64,000 nt of DNA from Corynebacterium pseudokroppenstedtii. Its GTDB lineage: Bacteria > Actinomycetota > Actinomycetes > Mycobacteriales > Mycobacteriaceae. Under the pieces are notes generated by a model, which made no database searches, was not told where the DNA came from, and saw only the letters and a list, made by a program, of their open reading frames with translations. Made by a program: the position numbers and the translations under genes. The DNA is taken from contig NZ_JAEUWU010000002.1 of the NCBI RefSeq assembly GCF_019754945.1, positions 248,001 to 312,000 of the forward strand. Direction: 5' to 3'. The stretch's first letter is position 1, and every line of letters begins with the position of its first letter. Shown here one piece after another: positions 52,074 through 61,915 of the stretch.

Positions 52074-54392
52074 GTGAACCGACGATCTGATGCTCCGGCA
52101 CCTAGCCTGATCCTTTGCGGCGCCATACTCCTCGCCACCGTGCTGGTGGCGCTCAGCGCGCTGCCCGTCGCCCTGGCAGCCGGAGCCACGATCAACCGTG
52201 GCCACAACGCCATGGACTCCAATTATCACGACATCGCCAGCGCCAAGTTTCCGCAGGTCTCCTCCATGACCGACCGGGACGGCAACCCCCTGGCCACGTT
52301 CTACACACAGCGCAGAGAAGAAGTTGCGTCGGATCAGATCTCGGAACCGATGAAGAAAGCGATCGTCGCCATCGAGGACCGACGGTTCTACGAGCACCAC
52401 GGCGTTGACCTGCGCGGAACTGCCCGAGCGGTCGTCGCCAACATCACACACGGGGGCGTCGCCCAGGGCGCGTCCACCCTGGACCAGCAGTACGTCAAGA
52501 ACTACCTCATGCTGGTCAAGGCCAAGACCGACGACGAACGAGCTGCTGCCAACGAGGACACCGTCGCGCGCAAGCTTCGCGAGATGAAACTCGCGTCCGA
52601 CCTGGATAAAAACCTCTCCAAGGACGAGATTCTGACCAGGTATTTGAACCTCGTGGAGTTCGGCAACGGGGCGTACGGCGTGCAGACCGCGGCGCAGACG
52701 TATTTCCACGTCGACGCCAAAGACCTCACGGTGCCGCAGGCCGCGCTGCTGGCCGGGATGGTTCAATCCACGTCGGCCTATAACCCGTTCACCCACCCCG
52801 ACGCCGCGCTGCAGCGCCGCAACACGGTCATTAACGCCATGACCAGCACGGGGGCGCTGTCCACTGCCGACGCCGACGCCGCGAAGAACTCGCCGTTGGG
52901 TGTCGTCGATAAGCCCGAAGCCCCCACCAACGGATGTATCGGGGCCGACGACGCCGGGTTCTTCTGCGATTACGCGCTGCGCTACCTGGACTCGCACGGG
53001 ATCTCGAAGGACGACTTCATTTCGGGCGGCTACACGCTGACCACCACGCTTGACCCGAACGCGTTGAATTCCGTCAATGCCTCACTTGAACAATATGCCC
53101 CTGCCACTACCCCCGGGGTTGCCGGAGCGATGAACCTGATCAAGCCCGACGGCCACCAAGTCCTCGCAATGGGCGCCTCACGGCACTATGGGCTCGACGC
53201 CAGCAATTCACAATCCGTCTTGCCATTAGCATCGCACCCCGTCGGCAATGGGGCTGGCTCCATTTTCAAAGTGTTCGCTGCAGCCGCGGGGCTGGAAAAG
53301 GGGATGGGGATCGACACGGTGATGGACGTGCCGTCGCGAATCGAGGTATCCGACATGGGCCACGGTGGCGCGCCGGGGTGCCCCGCCGACAAATACTGCG
53401 TGGAAAACGTCGGCGCGTACCCGTCGAAAATGACGCTCAAGCAGGCGCTTGCCGAGTCGCCGAACACGCCATTTATCGACCTCGAAAAGCGACTTGGTGT
53501 GGGCACCGTTGTTGATACCGCCGTCAAAATGGGGCTACGCAGCTTGGCTGACAAACCCAGTTCCGACAACGGTGATAACGGCGACAACAAGGACGAGAAA
53601 TCCCAAGCCGACACGATTAAAGAGACCAACCAAGGCTCGTTCGTGCTCGGCCCGGTCGCCGTCGATCCCCTCGAACTGAGCAATGTGGCGGCAACCATCG
53701 CCAACGGCGGAACGTGGTGCGAGCCCAACCCCGTCCTGAAGGTGACCGATCACGACGGCAAAGATGTCCCCGTCACGCCGCCGAAGTGCGAACAAGCCAT
53801 CCCCACCGACGTTGCAAACGCACTGGCCAACGGCCTATCTGACGACGTCAGCACCGGCACGGCCCACGAAGCCGCCGAGCAGACCGGGTGGGACGGCACC
53901 CTGGCCTCAAAGACCGGTACCACGGAAACCAACCAATCCGCCGCATTCATGGGGCTCACCAGCGGACTTGCCGGCGCCGTATACATCTTCAACGACGGCA
54001 GCACCAGCTCACCGCTCTGCACCGGCCCCCTGCGCCAATGCCCCGATGGCAACCTCTTCGGTGGCAAGGAACCCGCTGATATCTACCTCAGCGCGGCCAA
54101 ACCTCTTATCGACGCCTACGGCGGGCACACACTTCCGCCCATGAACCCCTCCTACCAGGCAGGAACCAACCCCGAGGCGATCGGATACTCACGCGCGGTG
54201 CTCCCCCAACCCACTAATTCCGGTTCGACGGGAGGCACCGGCGGAGGTGCCACCGGTGGTGGTGGCAGTACCGGCGGCGGGGGCGGAGTACCCGCTCCAG
54301 CGCCCGCACCCGCACTGCCCGACATCCCCGGCATGATTAACGACTTCCTGCACACCTATGTCCCACCCCAGCTGCAGGGATTCCTCCCGTAG
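52074..54392 (+). CDS. ponA: Bifunctional class A penicillin-binding protein
   Basis: 772 residues from GTG. A membrane anchor (LILCGAILLATVLVALSALP) is followed by a glycosyltransferase-51 domain (IVAIEDRRFYEHHGVDLRGT with catalytic Glu; GASTLDQQYVKN) and, from about residue 350, a transpeptidase: SxxK as GSIFKVF, SxN as AESPNTPF and KTG as LASKTGTTE. The tail is Gly/Thr-rich then Pro/Ala-rich (APAPAPALPDIP), probably reaching into the wall. It builds and crosslinks peptidoglycan. Divergent from whcA, as in other corynebacteria. No PASTA domain is seen. Confidence 0.95.
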   Translation: MNRRSDAPAPSLILCGAILLATVLVALSALPVALAAGATINRGHNAMDSNYHDIASAKFPQVSSMTDRDGNPLATFYTQRREEVASDQISEPMKKAIVAIEDRRFYEHHGVDLRGTARAVVANITHGGVAQGASTLDQQYVKNYLMLVKAKTDDERAAANEDTVARKLREMKLASDLDKNLSKDEILTRYLNLVEFGNGAYGVQTAAQTYFHVDAKDLTVPQAALLAGMVQSTSAYNPFTHPDAALQRRNTVINAMTSTGALSTADADAAKNSPLGVVDKPEAPTNGCIGADDAGFFCDYALRYLDSHGISKDDFISGGYTLTTTLDPNALNSVNASLEQYAPATTPGVAGAMNLIKPDGHQVLAMGASRHYGLDASNSQSVLPLASHPVGNGAGSIFKVFAAAAGLEKGMGIDTVMDVPSRIEVSDMGHGGAPGCPADKYCVENVGAYPSKMTLKQALAESPNTPFIDLEKRLGVGTVVDTAVKMGLRSLADKPSSDNGDNGDNKDEKSQADTIKETNQGSFVLGPVAVDPLELSNVAATIANGGTWCEPNPVLKVTDHDGKDVPVTPPKCEQAIPTDVANALANGLSDDVSTGTAHEAAEQTGWDGTLASKTGTTETNQSAAFMGLTSGLAGAVYIFNDGSTSSPLCTGPLRQCPDGNLFGGKEPADIYLSAAKPLIDAYGGHTLPPMNPSYQAGTNPEAIGYSRAVLPQPTNSGSTGGTGGGATGGGGSTGGGGGVPAPAPAPALPDIPGMINDFLHTYVPPQLQGFLP

Positions 54393-54449
54393 CGACGGAG
54401 CCGGCGCGTGGAGAAGTGGCCGGCGCGTGGAGCCACCGGCCGTAGCGCG

Positions 54450-54911
54450 CTACCCCTGAAGCTGCGCGCGAACAGCCGTCGATAAGCGTTTACCGTCGGC
54501 AGTGCCCTTGGCCTCTGCGGTGGCAGCCTTCATTATCTGGCCCATCGCCTTCATGGAAACCTCGCCGCCGTCGGCTTCATGTTGCTTGATTACCCGGTCT
54601 ACCAGCGCATTCAGTTCCTCATCCGAGAGCTGCTTCGGCTGGTAGCGCTCCAGAACAGAAATCTCAGCGCGCTCAGAGTCCGCGAGTTCATCGCGACCCG
54701 CCTTCGCATACACATCAGCGGATTCGTGCCGCTTCTTAATTTCACGAGCAATCACGCGGAGAATGTCCTGGTCCGACGCCTCATGCGCCTTCCCCGACGT
54801 TTCTTCCTCCTGGATCGCGGCCAACAACATACGCAATGTGCTGGTCGTTTCCTTGTCGCGGTTCTTCATCGACTGCTTGAGATCCTCGCGGATCATTGCT
54901 TTCATACCCAT
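54450..54911 (-). CDS. GatB/YqeY domain protein
   Basis: 153 residues, nearly all helical: MIREDLKQSMKNRDKETTST then LRMLLAAIQEEE, and at the end GQIMKAATAEAKGTADGKRL. It matches the YqeY family, which shares a helical domain with the tail of the GatB amidotransferase subunit and may bind tRNA. True role unknown. The start MGMKAM has two Met choices. It is divergent from the phosphoesterase gene. Confidence 0.88.
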   Translation of the reverse strand: MGMKAMIREDLKQSMKNRDKETTSTLRMLLAAIQEEETSGKAHEASDQDILRVIAREIKKRHESADVYAKAGRDELADSERAEISVLERYQPKQLSDEELNALVDRVIKQHEADGGEVSMKAMGQIMKAATAEAKGTADGKRLSTAVRAQLQG

Positions 54912-54987
54912 GCCCTTGAGGATAGCGCCCGTCCGGACACTGACCAGCCGAATCGGAAAAGCGTCCCGCCACCTTTACCATGGGCGT

Positions 54988-55992
54988 GTGAGTATTTTTC
55001 CCCGGTCCATTGGCAAGAAAATTGCGGCCACCGCGGGTGCTGCGGGTGCTGCAGGGGCCGCTGCTGCGCTGCTCGGCGCTAGCCGGTTCCGCCTCGCCGT
55101 CACAACCATCCCCATGCTGGAGAAAGGCACTTTTCGGGGGCGTCGTAACGAATTCCGCATTCTGCACATCTCGGACCTCCACATGCTGCCCCACCAGCAG
55201 CTCAAGCAGCTGTGGGTCAGTGAGCTCGCCGAGCTGGAGCCGGACCTGGTTGTCAATACCGGGGATAACCTGGGCGATCCTAAAGCCGTGCCTGCCGTCG
55301 TTCAGACACTTTCCCCTCTCTTGACGACGCCGGGCCTGTTCTGTTTTGGCACCAACGATTATTGGGCACCGACGGCTCCCAACCCGCTGCGCTACCTCAC
55401 AGGCAAAAAGCAGAAGCACAGTGACCAGGGCATGCCGTGGAAGAATCTGCGTGCGGTGTTCAAGGAGCACGGGTGGGAAGATTGCACACACCAGCGGCAT
55501 GATTTCGCCGTCGACGGGTTCCGACTTGCGGTTGCTGGGGTCGACGATCCGCACGGGGATTTGGATGACTACTCGCTGATCGCTGGGGAGCCGAATAAGG
55601 ACGCAGACCTGTCCATCGGGTTGACGCATTCGCCCGAGCCGCGGGTGCTGGATGCCTTCGCCAAGGATGGGTATCAGCTGATCCTGGCTGGCCACACGCA
55701 TGGTGGGCAGTTGTGCTTGCCGGGTGGGAAGCCCATCGTGACGAACTCTGGGATCGACCGCGAGCATGCCTCCGGCGTTTCCGAGTGGAAGGACTCCATT
55801 CTCAACGTTTCGCCCGGCCTGGGAACGTCCAAGTTTGCACCGGTGCGAACATTCTGCCCACCGACCGCACAGCTGCTGCGCATCGTCGAAAAGGGTGGCG
55901 GTGGAGCCGACGACCTCCCCGAGCCCACTGTCGACGAGATCGAAGTGGGAGACGGCTTCATCGAGCGAGAAATTGTAGTTAAGGAACTTTAG
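54988..55992 (+). CDS. Membrane-associated calcineurin-like metallophosphoesterase
   Basis: 334 residues from the GTG at 54988; the longer frame upstream overlaps the opposite yqeY gene and has no similarity. A basic N-terminus and Ala/Gly-rich segment (KKIAATAGAAGAAGAAAALL) may anchor it. Metal motifs are seen in order: ILHISDLHML, VNTGDNLGD, FGTNDYW (GNHE replaced by TND), GLTHSPEP and LAGHTHGGQL. The change from Asn-His to Asn-Asp in the third motif is a known variation of this subfamily. The mycobacterial neighbour in this position (Rv3683) is similar. Substrate unknown. Confidence 0.88.
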   Translation: MSIFPRSIGKKIAATAGAAGAAGAAAALLGASRFRLAVTTIPMLEKGTFRGRRNEFRILHISDLHMLPHQQLKQLWVSELAELEPDLVVNTGDNLGDPKAVPAVVQTLSPLLTTPGLFCFGTNDYWAPTAPNPLRYLTGKKQKHSDQGMPWKNLRAVFKEHGWEDCTHQRHDFAVDGFRLAVAGVDDPHGDLDDYSLIAGEPNKDADLSIGLTHSPEPRVLDAFAKDGYQLILAGHTHGGQLCLPGGKPIVTNSGIDREHASGVSEWKDSILNVSPGLGTSKFAPVRTFCPPTAQLLRIVEKGGGGADDLPEPTVDEIEVGDGFIEREIVVKEL

Positions 55993-56057
55993 GCAGCGCG
56001 CCTGCGTAGTGATTTGGCAGTACGAAAGAGCGTGCGCTAGCCTTAGTCGAGTTGCAC

Positions 56058-56131
<74 letters not shown>

Positions 56132-56141
56132 CAAATAAATG

Positions 56142-56179
56142 ACCTCCGCCACTTTCATTAAGAAAGCAGCGGAGGTTTT
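56142..56179 (+). terminator. Intrinsic terminator of tRNA-Pro
   Basis: Stem acctccgc / gcggaggt with a 19-base loop, ending in a short T run. Confidence 0.8.
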
Positions 56180-56236
56180 GCTGTATGCGGTGGGGGTTCT
56201 GGCCGGGCTTGCCGCGTGCGAGGGTTACCGCGTCAA

Positions 56237-56584
56237 CTATTCAGCAGCGTCCTTAGTCAGCATGACGTCATAGTTCCGGACAACCGAGTTCATCGAACCG
56301 TGCGGTGGCCTCTTCGCCTCTTCTTCCTTGCTGGATTCGCGCTCACGCCAGCCGTGGTCTTCACGGAACTTGCGGGAATTGCGCCATCCCAGGAAAGCTT
56401 CCTGATCGCGCCACCGAGTGATCACGATCCAGCGGTCGTCGGCAGGTTCCGTCGGCTTGCACAGCTCGAAGCCTTCGAATCCATCGAACGTGTCCAAGGA
56501 CTGCATGTTCTGGGAAAAGCGGGAAACAACTTCGTCCGCGCGATCTGACGTAATGGTCAGCTGGTTGGTAACTACGATGCTCAT
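56237..56584 (-). CDS. IsdG/MhuD-like haem-degrading monooxygenase
   Basis: 115 residues of the antibiotic-biosynthesis-monooxygenase (ABM) fold. The three residues that define haem-degrading IsdG/MhuD proteins seem present: Asn7 (VVTNQLT), Trp67 (EAFLGWRN) and His77 (REDHGWRE). It would open the haem ring to release iron. The C-terminal tail has a charged insertion (ESSKEEEAKRPPHGS). Upstream, about 65 bases before the ATG, is a sequence resembling half of a DtxR iron-regulator site. A non-haem ABM enzyme remains possible. Confidence 0.75.
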   Translation of the reverse strand: MSIVVTNQLTITSDRADEVVSRFSQNMQSLDTFDGFEGFELCKPTEPADDRWIVITRWRDQEAFLGWRNSRKFREDHGWRERESSKEEEAKRPPHGSMNSVVRNYDVMLTKDAAE

Positions 56585-56924
56585 GAACTCATATTAAGCA
56601 TTGGCTGGCTCATAAATAAAGCGACAGAGCGTCGCAAGCCAATATATCCAGCCTAACTTACCCCTTAAATAACAGGTGAGACTGTCGCAAAAACGAAACA
56701 GGTAGAGAAAGCGCTGGTCAGAGGGTTAAAACTCGCGTGTGCTTAGCCCATCAATAAACCACGACGCCCCCACGTCCGTCGTCGGCGACGAGGTAGAGAT
56801 AGGCCACCGAGCACAACAAGGTCACATGCCAGAAGAAGGCACCCCAGCAACGGAAGAAGAACCGAAGCTACGAATAAAACTCCATCAGTACGTCGATGGG
56901 TGACGTTTTGCACCTACGGTTTAG
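56585..56924. other. Spacer upstream of the haem monooxygenase gene
   Basis: About 340 bases without a gene. The half-site gcctaactta at 56651-56660 is the only notable element. Confidence 0.4.
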
Positions 56925-57083
56925 CTAGTCAGATTTCTTTTTCCATAGGTAATACCCTTGAACACACACCACGAATACAAGCGAGAAAACCGCAATAATT
57001 TCTCCCATCGTTTCGTGCCCTGTTCTCATCGAGATGATGATAGCTAGGAAAAGCAGGCCCGTGACGTATCCAATTTTGTTCAT
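56925..57083 (-). CDS. Small two-span membrane protein
   Basis: A 52-residue frame starting at ATG: MNKIGYVTGLLFLAIIISMR, a short loop GHETMGE, then a second helix (IIAVFSLVFVVCVQGYYLW) and a basic end KKKSD. The charge pattern fits a real two-helix membrane protein, but the ribosome site is weak (AGGG) and I know no family. AT-rich surroundings. Confidence 0.5.
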   Translation of the reverse strand: MNKIGYVTGLLFLAIIISMRTGHETMGEIIAVFSLVFVVCVQGYYLWKKKSD

Positions 57084-57341
57084 TGCAACCCTAGAGAACG
57101 ATAGGAAATAGGAAGATGAAAACGATTGTAAACGTTAAATAACTCCGTTTACGTTAACTAGATGTGAATAATCAGAAAGCCACATAAACAGCGAGCGATA
57201 TAACTATCACGAGAGCACGAGCAAATAAACGAATTGCGACCGGAGGCCCTCGTCGGGAATTCTCGACGCCCGTCTACACGCCAATCCACGTTTTCTCCAC
57301 AAACCTCCCCGCCGTCGCCAAGTTTGAGTAATTTAGATCAC

Positions 57342-58175
57342 ATGAATACTCGCACTGCAGCCCTCCTCGTCAAACGTGTTTTCCGCTCACCGCGCCTCTT
57401 CGCCGCCGCCATGAGCGCGTATCCACCTCTTTTTGCTGCAGGAGTGAGAATCCGGGACATCCCCGACGATTGGTCGTCGGCACACCTCGTACTCAAGGTC
57501 AACCGGCTCAACAGCAATGCGCACGGGGCAGCATTCGGCGGCTCGCTGTTCTCCATGACCGACGCCATGTTCGGCATGCTCGTGATGCAGCGCCTCGGGC
57601 GGGAGTATGAAGCCTGGACACGCACCGGCACGTTCCAATACATCAACCCCGGCCGCAATAACGCCCACGCCACCATCCGGGTCACGGACGCCATGGTCGA
57701 GCAAATCAAACATGAAATCGCATCCGACGGCTTCTGCAATATCCCGTACACCACGGTGATCACCAACGACGACGGCTCTACCGTCGGCATTGGACAGCAA
57801 GAACTTCACTGCCGGCTGCGCAAGGGTAAAGAAGCACAACGCTCACACCGCGAGCAGGAACGTGGAGGTTCGTCCCCTCGTGTGGTCAACCGGCGCATTG
57901 AGCCTCACGAAGCCCGCGGAATCACACTTCTTTCATTAGCGACGGCGGTCGCGTGGCGTGCTTTCGGCCCGGCGTCATCCTCCGTCGAGCAACACGACAC
58001 CGACGCATCACACAACGCCGGCACGTTAACCACTCTCCTCAGCGCTGCCCGACGAATCCCCGACCCGGAAGACCGCGCACGGTTCGTCGTCAAGAAAGTA
58101 CTAGAGGAAAACGCACTCACGCCCCAGGACATACAAGAGATGGGAATTCCATCACGCCTCATTCCCAAGGAATAG
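57342..58175 (+). CDS. Hotdog-fold thioesterase-like protein (DUF4442)
   Basis: 277 residues from the ATG at 57342. Residues about 45-165 form a DUF4442 hotdog domain (LKVNRLNSNAHGAAFGGSLF SMTDAMFGML), as in acyl-CoA thioesterase relatives. The C-terminal 110 residues (RGGSSPRVVNRRIEPHEARG ... VEENALTPQDIQEM) are an extension of unknown role, polar and partly helical. It would hydrolyse or bind acyl-CoA, fitting the fatty-acid theme of the window. An earlier frame start exists but overlaps AT-rich non-coding sequence. Confidence 0.8.
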   Translation: MNTRTAALLVKRVFRSPRLFAAAMSAYPPLFAAGVRIRDIPDDWSSAHLVLKVNRLNSNAHGAAFGGSLFSMTDAMFGMLVMQRLGREYEAWTRTGTFQYINPGRNNAHATIRVTDAMVEQIKHEIASDGFCNIPYTTVITNDDGSTVGIGQQELHCRLRKGKEAQRSHREQERGGSSPRVVNRRIEPHEARGITLLSLATAVAWRAFGPASSSVEQHDTDASHNAGTLTTLLSAARRIPDPEDRARFVVKKVLEENALTPQDIQEMGIPSRLIPKE

Positions 58176-58297
58176 AACCGCGACCACTGGTGTATCCGGG
58201 CCCGACCACCGCGACCACTATGGCCACCGCAAACCTATGCGTGGCCACGCCCCAACACCGTTAACCGCTCTGCACCTGCGTCGTTACACTGGAAACT

Positions 58298-59407
58298 ATG
58301 AGTAGCGCACATTATCCGAACGTGTACCGAGCTGCAGATGACCGCTACGAACCCGAGGCGCACTCCCCCATGCCCTACAACCGCTCCGGGGATAGCGGCC
58401 TGAAACTTCCCGCGATCACACTGGGATTGTGGCACAACTTTGGTGGGGATCGCCCGCTGGAAACGCAACGCGCAATCCTCCGCCGTGCGTTCGATCGTGG
58501 CGTCACCCACTTCGACCTGGCCAACAACTACGGGCCACCACCCGGATCCGCGGAATCCAACTTCGGCCGCATTTTCGCCCAGGATTTCCGCCCATACCGC
58601 GAAGAAATGGTGATTAGCTCCAAGGCCGGCTGGTATATGAATAGCAGCCCATACGGCTTTGGCGGCAGCAGAAAGTACCTGGTAGGAAGCCTGGATGCGT
58701 CGTTGAAGCGGATGGGCTTGGACTATGTCGACATCTTCTACCACCACCGCCCAGACCCCGACACGCCTCTGGAAGAGACAATGAGCGCGCTCGACCACAT
58801 CGCACGATCAGGGCGCGCGCTCTACGTAGGCATCAGCTCATACTCGCCCGAACTCACGCGGCAAGCACAGAGCATCGCCCGCGACCTGGGCACACCGCTC
58901 ACCATCATGCAGCCCAGCTATTCCATGTTTAACCGGTGGATCGAAGGCCCCGACGGCCCCACCGACCCATCCGTATCCCCCGCCGCGAAGACATCGCTGC
59001 TGAAAACATGCGCAGAGAACGGCATGGGAGTTATCGCGTTCTCTGTCCTTGCCCAAGGCCTGCTGACCAGCAAATACCTCAACGGTATCCCGGAAAACTC
59101 ACGCCTGGGCAACCACAAGATGAACTCCACATTCCTCAACGACGACACCCTCGAGGGCATCCGTGCCCTCGACGCCATCGCCGAAGAACGTGGCCAATCG
59201 CTGGCACAAATGGCGATCGCCTGGGCACTTCGACGGCCAGAGGTGACATCGGCACTGATCGGGGCAAGCTCGGTCGAGCAACTCGACGACAGCCTCGGCG
59301 CGCTAGACAACCTGTCATTTACCGACGAGGAGCTGCGCACGATTGACCGCTACGCAGTGGACCGCAATATCAACCAGTGGCAAGTAGCGACGGACTCCCG
59401 TGACTAA
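58298..59407 (+). CDS. Aldo/keto reductase (YghZ/Kv-beta-like)
   Basis: 369 residues. Catalytic tetrad visible: Asp in THFDLANNYGP, Tyr in NNYGPPPGSAE, Lys in VISSKAGWYM and His in IFYHHRPDPD. The N-terminus (YRAADDRYEPEAHSPMPYNR) and GGSRKYLVGSLDASLKRMGL follow L-glyceraldehyde-3-phosphate reductases, NADPH enzymes that detoxify small aldehydes. Its stop lies eight bases inside the next gene, so the two are coupled. Confidence 0.9.
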   Translation: MSSAHYPNVYRAADDRYEPEAHSPMPYNRSGDSGLKLPAITLGLWHNFGGDRPLETQRAILRRAFDRGVTHFDLANNYGPPPGSAESNFGRIFAQDFRPYREEMVISSKAGWYMNSSPYGFGGSRKYLVGSLDASLKRMGLDYVDIFYHHRPDPDTPLEETMSALDHIARSGRALYVGISSYSPELTRQAQSIARDLGTPLTIMQPSYSMFNRWIEGPDGPTDPSVSPAAKTSLLKTCAENGMGVIAFSVLAQGLLTSKYLNGIPENSRLGNHKMNSTFLNDDTLEGIRALDAIAEERGQSLAQMAIAWALRRPEVTSALIGASSVEQLDDSLGALDNLSFTDEELRTIDRYAVDRNINQWQVATDSRD

Positions 59408-60863
59408 CTCCGAGCACGACACGAACGGCCGCAATGGGAGCGGCCACCCCCTCACCCGGCGCGAACGCATCATCAGGTGGGCAACCGGGTACCACAGTCT
59501 CGAATGGTGGAACGAAGCTAAAGAACGACCCTCTATGTCGATGGTTCCGCTAACCATCACGGCTGTGATGGTGGGATTGGGCACGGGGATCATTGCTTCC
59601 CTCTTCCGTGTATGCCTCGAACACGCGGAAGCGTGGAGGACCACAGTGTTCGAGTGGTCACAAGATCATGGGGTTATCGGCGTGATCGTTGCCATTGTTG
59701 CACCGGCAGTATTGGCCATGGTGGGAGCAGCGATGGTTCGCCACCTGGAACCGGTGGCGGAGGGATCCGGTATTCCCCGCGTTGAAGCCATCGTGAAGGG
59801 CAACGCTAATCCCACCCACATGCGCCTGTTGCCCATCAAGTTCATCGGGGGGCTGATGTCCATCGGAGGAGGCCTGGCACTCGGGCGCGAAGGCCCGTCA
59901 GTGCACCTTGGTGCGTCGGTGGCTACGATCCTGGGCCGGACCTATCGCAACAACCGTGCCGACCTGCGCTTACTGATCGCCGCCGGAGCGGCCTCCGGAC
60001 TCACCACGGCGTTTTCCGCACCCCTGGCCGGTGCCGTGTTTGTGCTTGAAGAATTGGTCAAGCGCTTCGAGGCGAGAATGACGGTAGCGGTTCTCTCGGC
60101 CTCCGGGGCGGCGTATTCCATGGCACATATTATCGTCGGGGATGACCACGTGTTCCCGCTACCCGAGCCAGCCCCGCCAACGCTGGATAACGGACCTTTT
60201 TTCCTGATCGTGGGACTAGTCGCTGGATTCGCTGGGCTGCTGTATAACCGCACACTCATGCGGACTCTGGCAGTGGTCGATGCATCAACATTCCCTGTGG
60301 AACTTCGCGCGGGCATGATCGGAGCGGCCATCGGTATCGTCGGTTATCTCGGCCCCAATCTGGTGGGTGGCGGAGATTCATTGACAATGGATGCTCTGAT
60401 GGGGCGAGGCACTGTCATGGTCCTCCTCGGCCTCCTGGTTTTGCGTTTCATCATGGCGATCGGTTCTTATGTCGCACTCACACCGGGCGGTTTGTTTGCC
60501 CCCATGCTTGTGTTGGGCGCTGAGCTCGGGCTGATCGTTGGACTCGTGTGCCACGCACTGTTCCCGCAGGTTGCGCCGGATCCGTCGGCCATGGCAATTG
60601 TCGGCATGGCGGCATTATTTGCCGCGAGTGTGGGGGCGCCGGTGACCGGGCTTGTTCTGACCACCGAGATGACAGGTGCCGTTGTGCTCCTTCCGCCACT
60701 TTTAGGAGCGTGCGCAGTTGCGATGTTCATCGCCGTGATCTTTAAATGCCGTCCTATTTACGACGCTTTGGGTCTGCGGTCGGCACGGAACGTCGCAAAG
60801 AATGCCGCAGCCATTGAGAAACGGACGAATCAAGCAATGCAGGCAGAACGACGTCGGCCATAG
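59400..60863 (+). CDS. ClC-family chloride channel/transporter
   Basis: 487 residues from a GTG that overlaps the previous gene. Eleven or so membrane segments. The three chloride-binding motifs are seen: GSGIPRVEA, GREGPSVHLG with the gating Glu, and GGLFAPMLVLG. The core alone is present, without CBS domains. Members exchange chloride for protons or conduct chloride; acid resistance is a known role in bacteria. A C-terminal Lys/Arg-rich tail (RRRP) is cytoplasmic. Confidence 0.93.
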   Translation: MTNSEHDTNGRNGSGHPLTRRERIIRWATGYHSLEWWNEAKERPSMSMVPLTITAVMVGLGTGIIASLFRVCLEHAEAWRTTVFEWSQDHGVIGVIVAIVAPAVLAMVGAAMVRHLEPVAEGSGIPRVEAIVKGNANPTHMRLLPIKFIGGLMSIGGGLALGREGPSVHLGASVATILGRTYRNNRADLRLLIAAGAASGLTTAFSAPLAGAVFVLEELVKRFEARMTVAVLSASGAAYSMAHIIVGDDHVFPLPEPAPPTLDNGPFFLIVGLVAGFAGLLYNRTLMRTLAVVDASTFPVELRAGMIGAAIGIVGYLGPNLVGGGDSLTMDALMGRGTVMVLLGLLVLRFIMAIGSYVALTPGGLFAPMLVLGAELGLIVGLVCHALFPQVAPDPSAMAIVGMAALFAASVGAPVTGLVLTTEMTGAVVLLPPLLGACAVAMFIAVIFKCRPIYDALGLRSARNVAKNAAAIEKRTNQAMQAERRRP

Positions 60864-60919
60864 TGCTTGAGCTGTACATAGCGGAACAGCCGACGCAACC
60901 CAATGGCCCGAGGCACTAC

Positions 60920-61915
60920 TTAAGCCGCGCCGTGATGTAAGCGCTCGTGCCCACTGTGATCCTTCGCTTCCAACTGGAATGTCGTGTGTTTAATAGCCAC
61001 CGGAAAATGCTGAGCCGTGCAATCTTCCAGGGTATGAAGGATCCGATGATGCTCGGCCACGGAAAGACCACTATCCACTGCCACATGGGCAGTGAGGGCT
61101 ACCACACCCGTGCTGATCGTGTTGATGTGGAGGTCATGGCAATCCTTAACGCCATTGACGCCGCAAATATGTTCGCGAACATCATCGAGGTCGATTTCGT
61201 CGGGGGTGGCCTCCATCAGAATTCGGATCGCTGTGCGGAGGAGCGTGAATGCGCGCGGAACCATCAGCGCAACGATAAACAGGGACGCGATCGAGTCAGC
61301 GCGCACCCACCCCGTCGCTAAACCGATAATCGCGGCAAGAATGACAGCCAGCGAGCCCAAAGCGTCGTTAACCACCTCAAGAAATGCGGCGCGCATATTG
61401 AGCGAGCTCTCGCGCCCACCTGCCAGAATGATAATCGACGCAGCGTTAGCCACCAGGCCAATAGCTCCGATGATAAGCATGGGCACGGGTTCGACATCGG
61501 GTTGGTTAATGAGGTGAGATATTCCCTCCACCGCGACAATTCCGCAGATAATAATCAGCATGCCTGCTTGCAGTGCGGCTGCAAGTACCTCCGCTCGCGA
61601 CCATCCCCACGTGAAACGGTTATTGCGTGGCCGCTGCGACAGATGCACGGCGATCAGGGCGATAACCAGGCCCGACGAATCAACCAACATATGGCCAGCG
61701 TCGGCTGCGAGGGCCAGCGAACCGGAGATCCACGCACCGATGAGCTCTGCGATCAGGATTGTTGCCGTGACCGCGAGGGCAGCAATTAATCGACCTCGTG
61801 ATGAAGCTCCATGATCGTGAGAGTGGCCGTGGCTATGTCCGTACCCATCTCCGTGCCCGTGATCGTGATGGTGTGCCTCCCCGTGGTCGTGTCCGAGGGA
61901 CATGTTGTGAGCCAT
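60920..61915 (-). CDS. Cation diffusion facilitator metal exporter
   Basis: 331 residues from the ATG at 61915 (MAHNMSLGHDHGEAHHHDHG), with GGAGA upstream. The His-rich N-terminus (GHSHGHSHDHG) binds metal. Six membrane helices follow with the metal-site motifs ALAADAGHMLVDSSG and EVVNDALGSLAV. The C-terminal cytoplasmic domain ends with a His-rich HSGHERLHHGAA. Such CzcD/ZitB-type proteins expel zinc, cadmium or cobalt in exchange for protons. Stands alone. Confidence 0.93.
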   Translation of the reverse strand: MAHNMSLGHDHGEAHHHDHGHGDGYGHSHGHSHDHGASSRGRLIAALAVTATILIAELIGAWISGSLALAADAGHMLVDSSGLVIALIAVHLSQRPRNNRFTWGWSRAEVLAAALQAGMLIIICGIVAVEGISHLINQPDVEPVPMLIIGAIGLVANAASIIILAGGRESSLNMRAAFLEVVNDALGSLAVILAAIIGLATGWVRADSIASLFIVALMVPRAFTLLRTAIRILMEATPDEIDLDDVREHICGVNGVKDCHDLHINTISTGVVALTAHVAVDSGLSVAEHHRILHTLEDCTAQHFPVAIKHTTFQLEAKDHSGHERLHHGAA

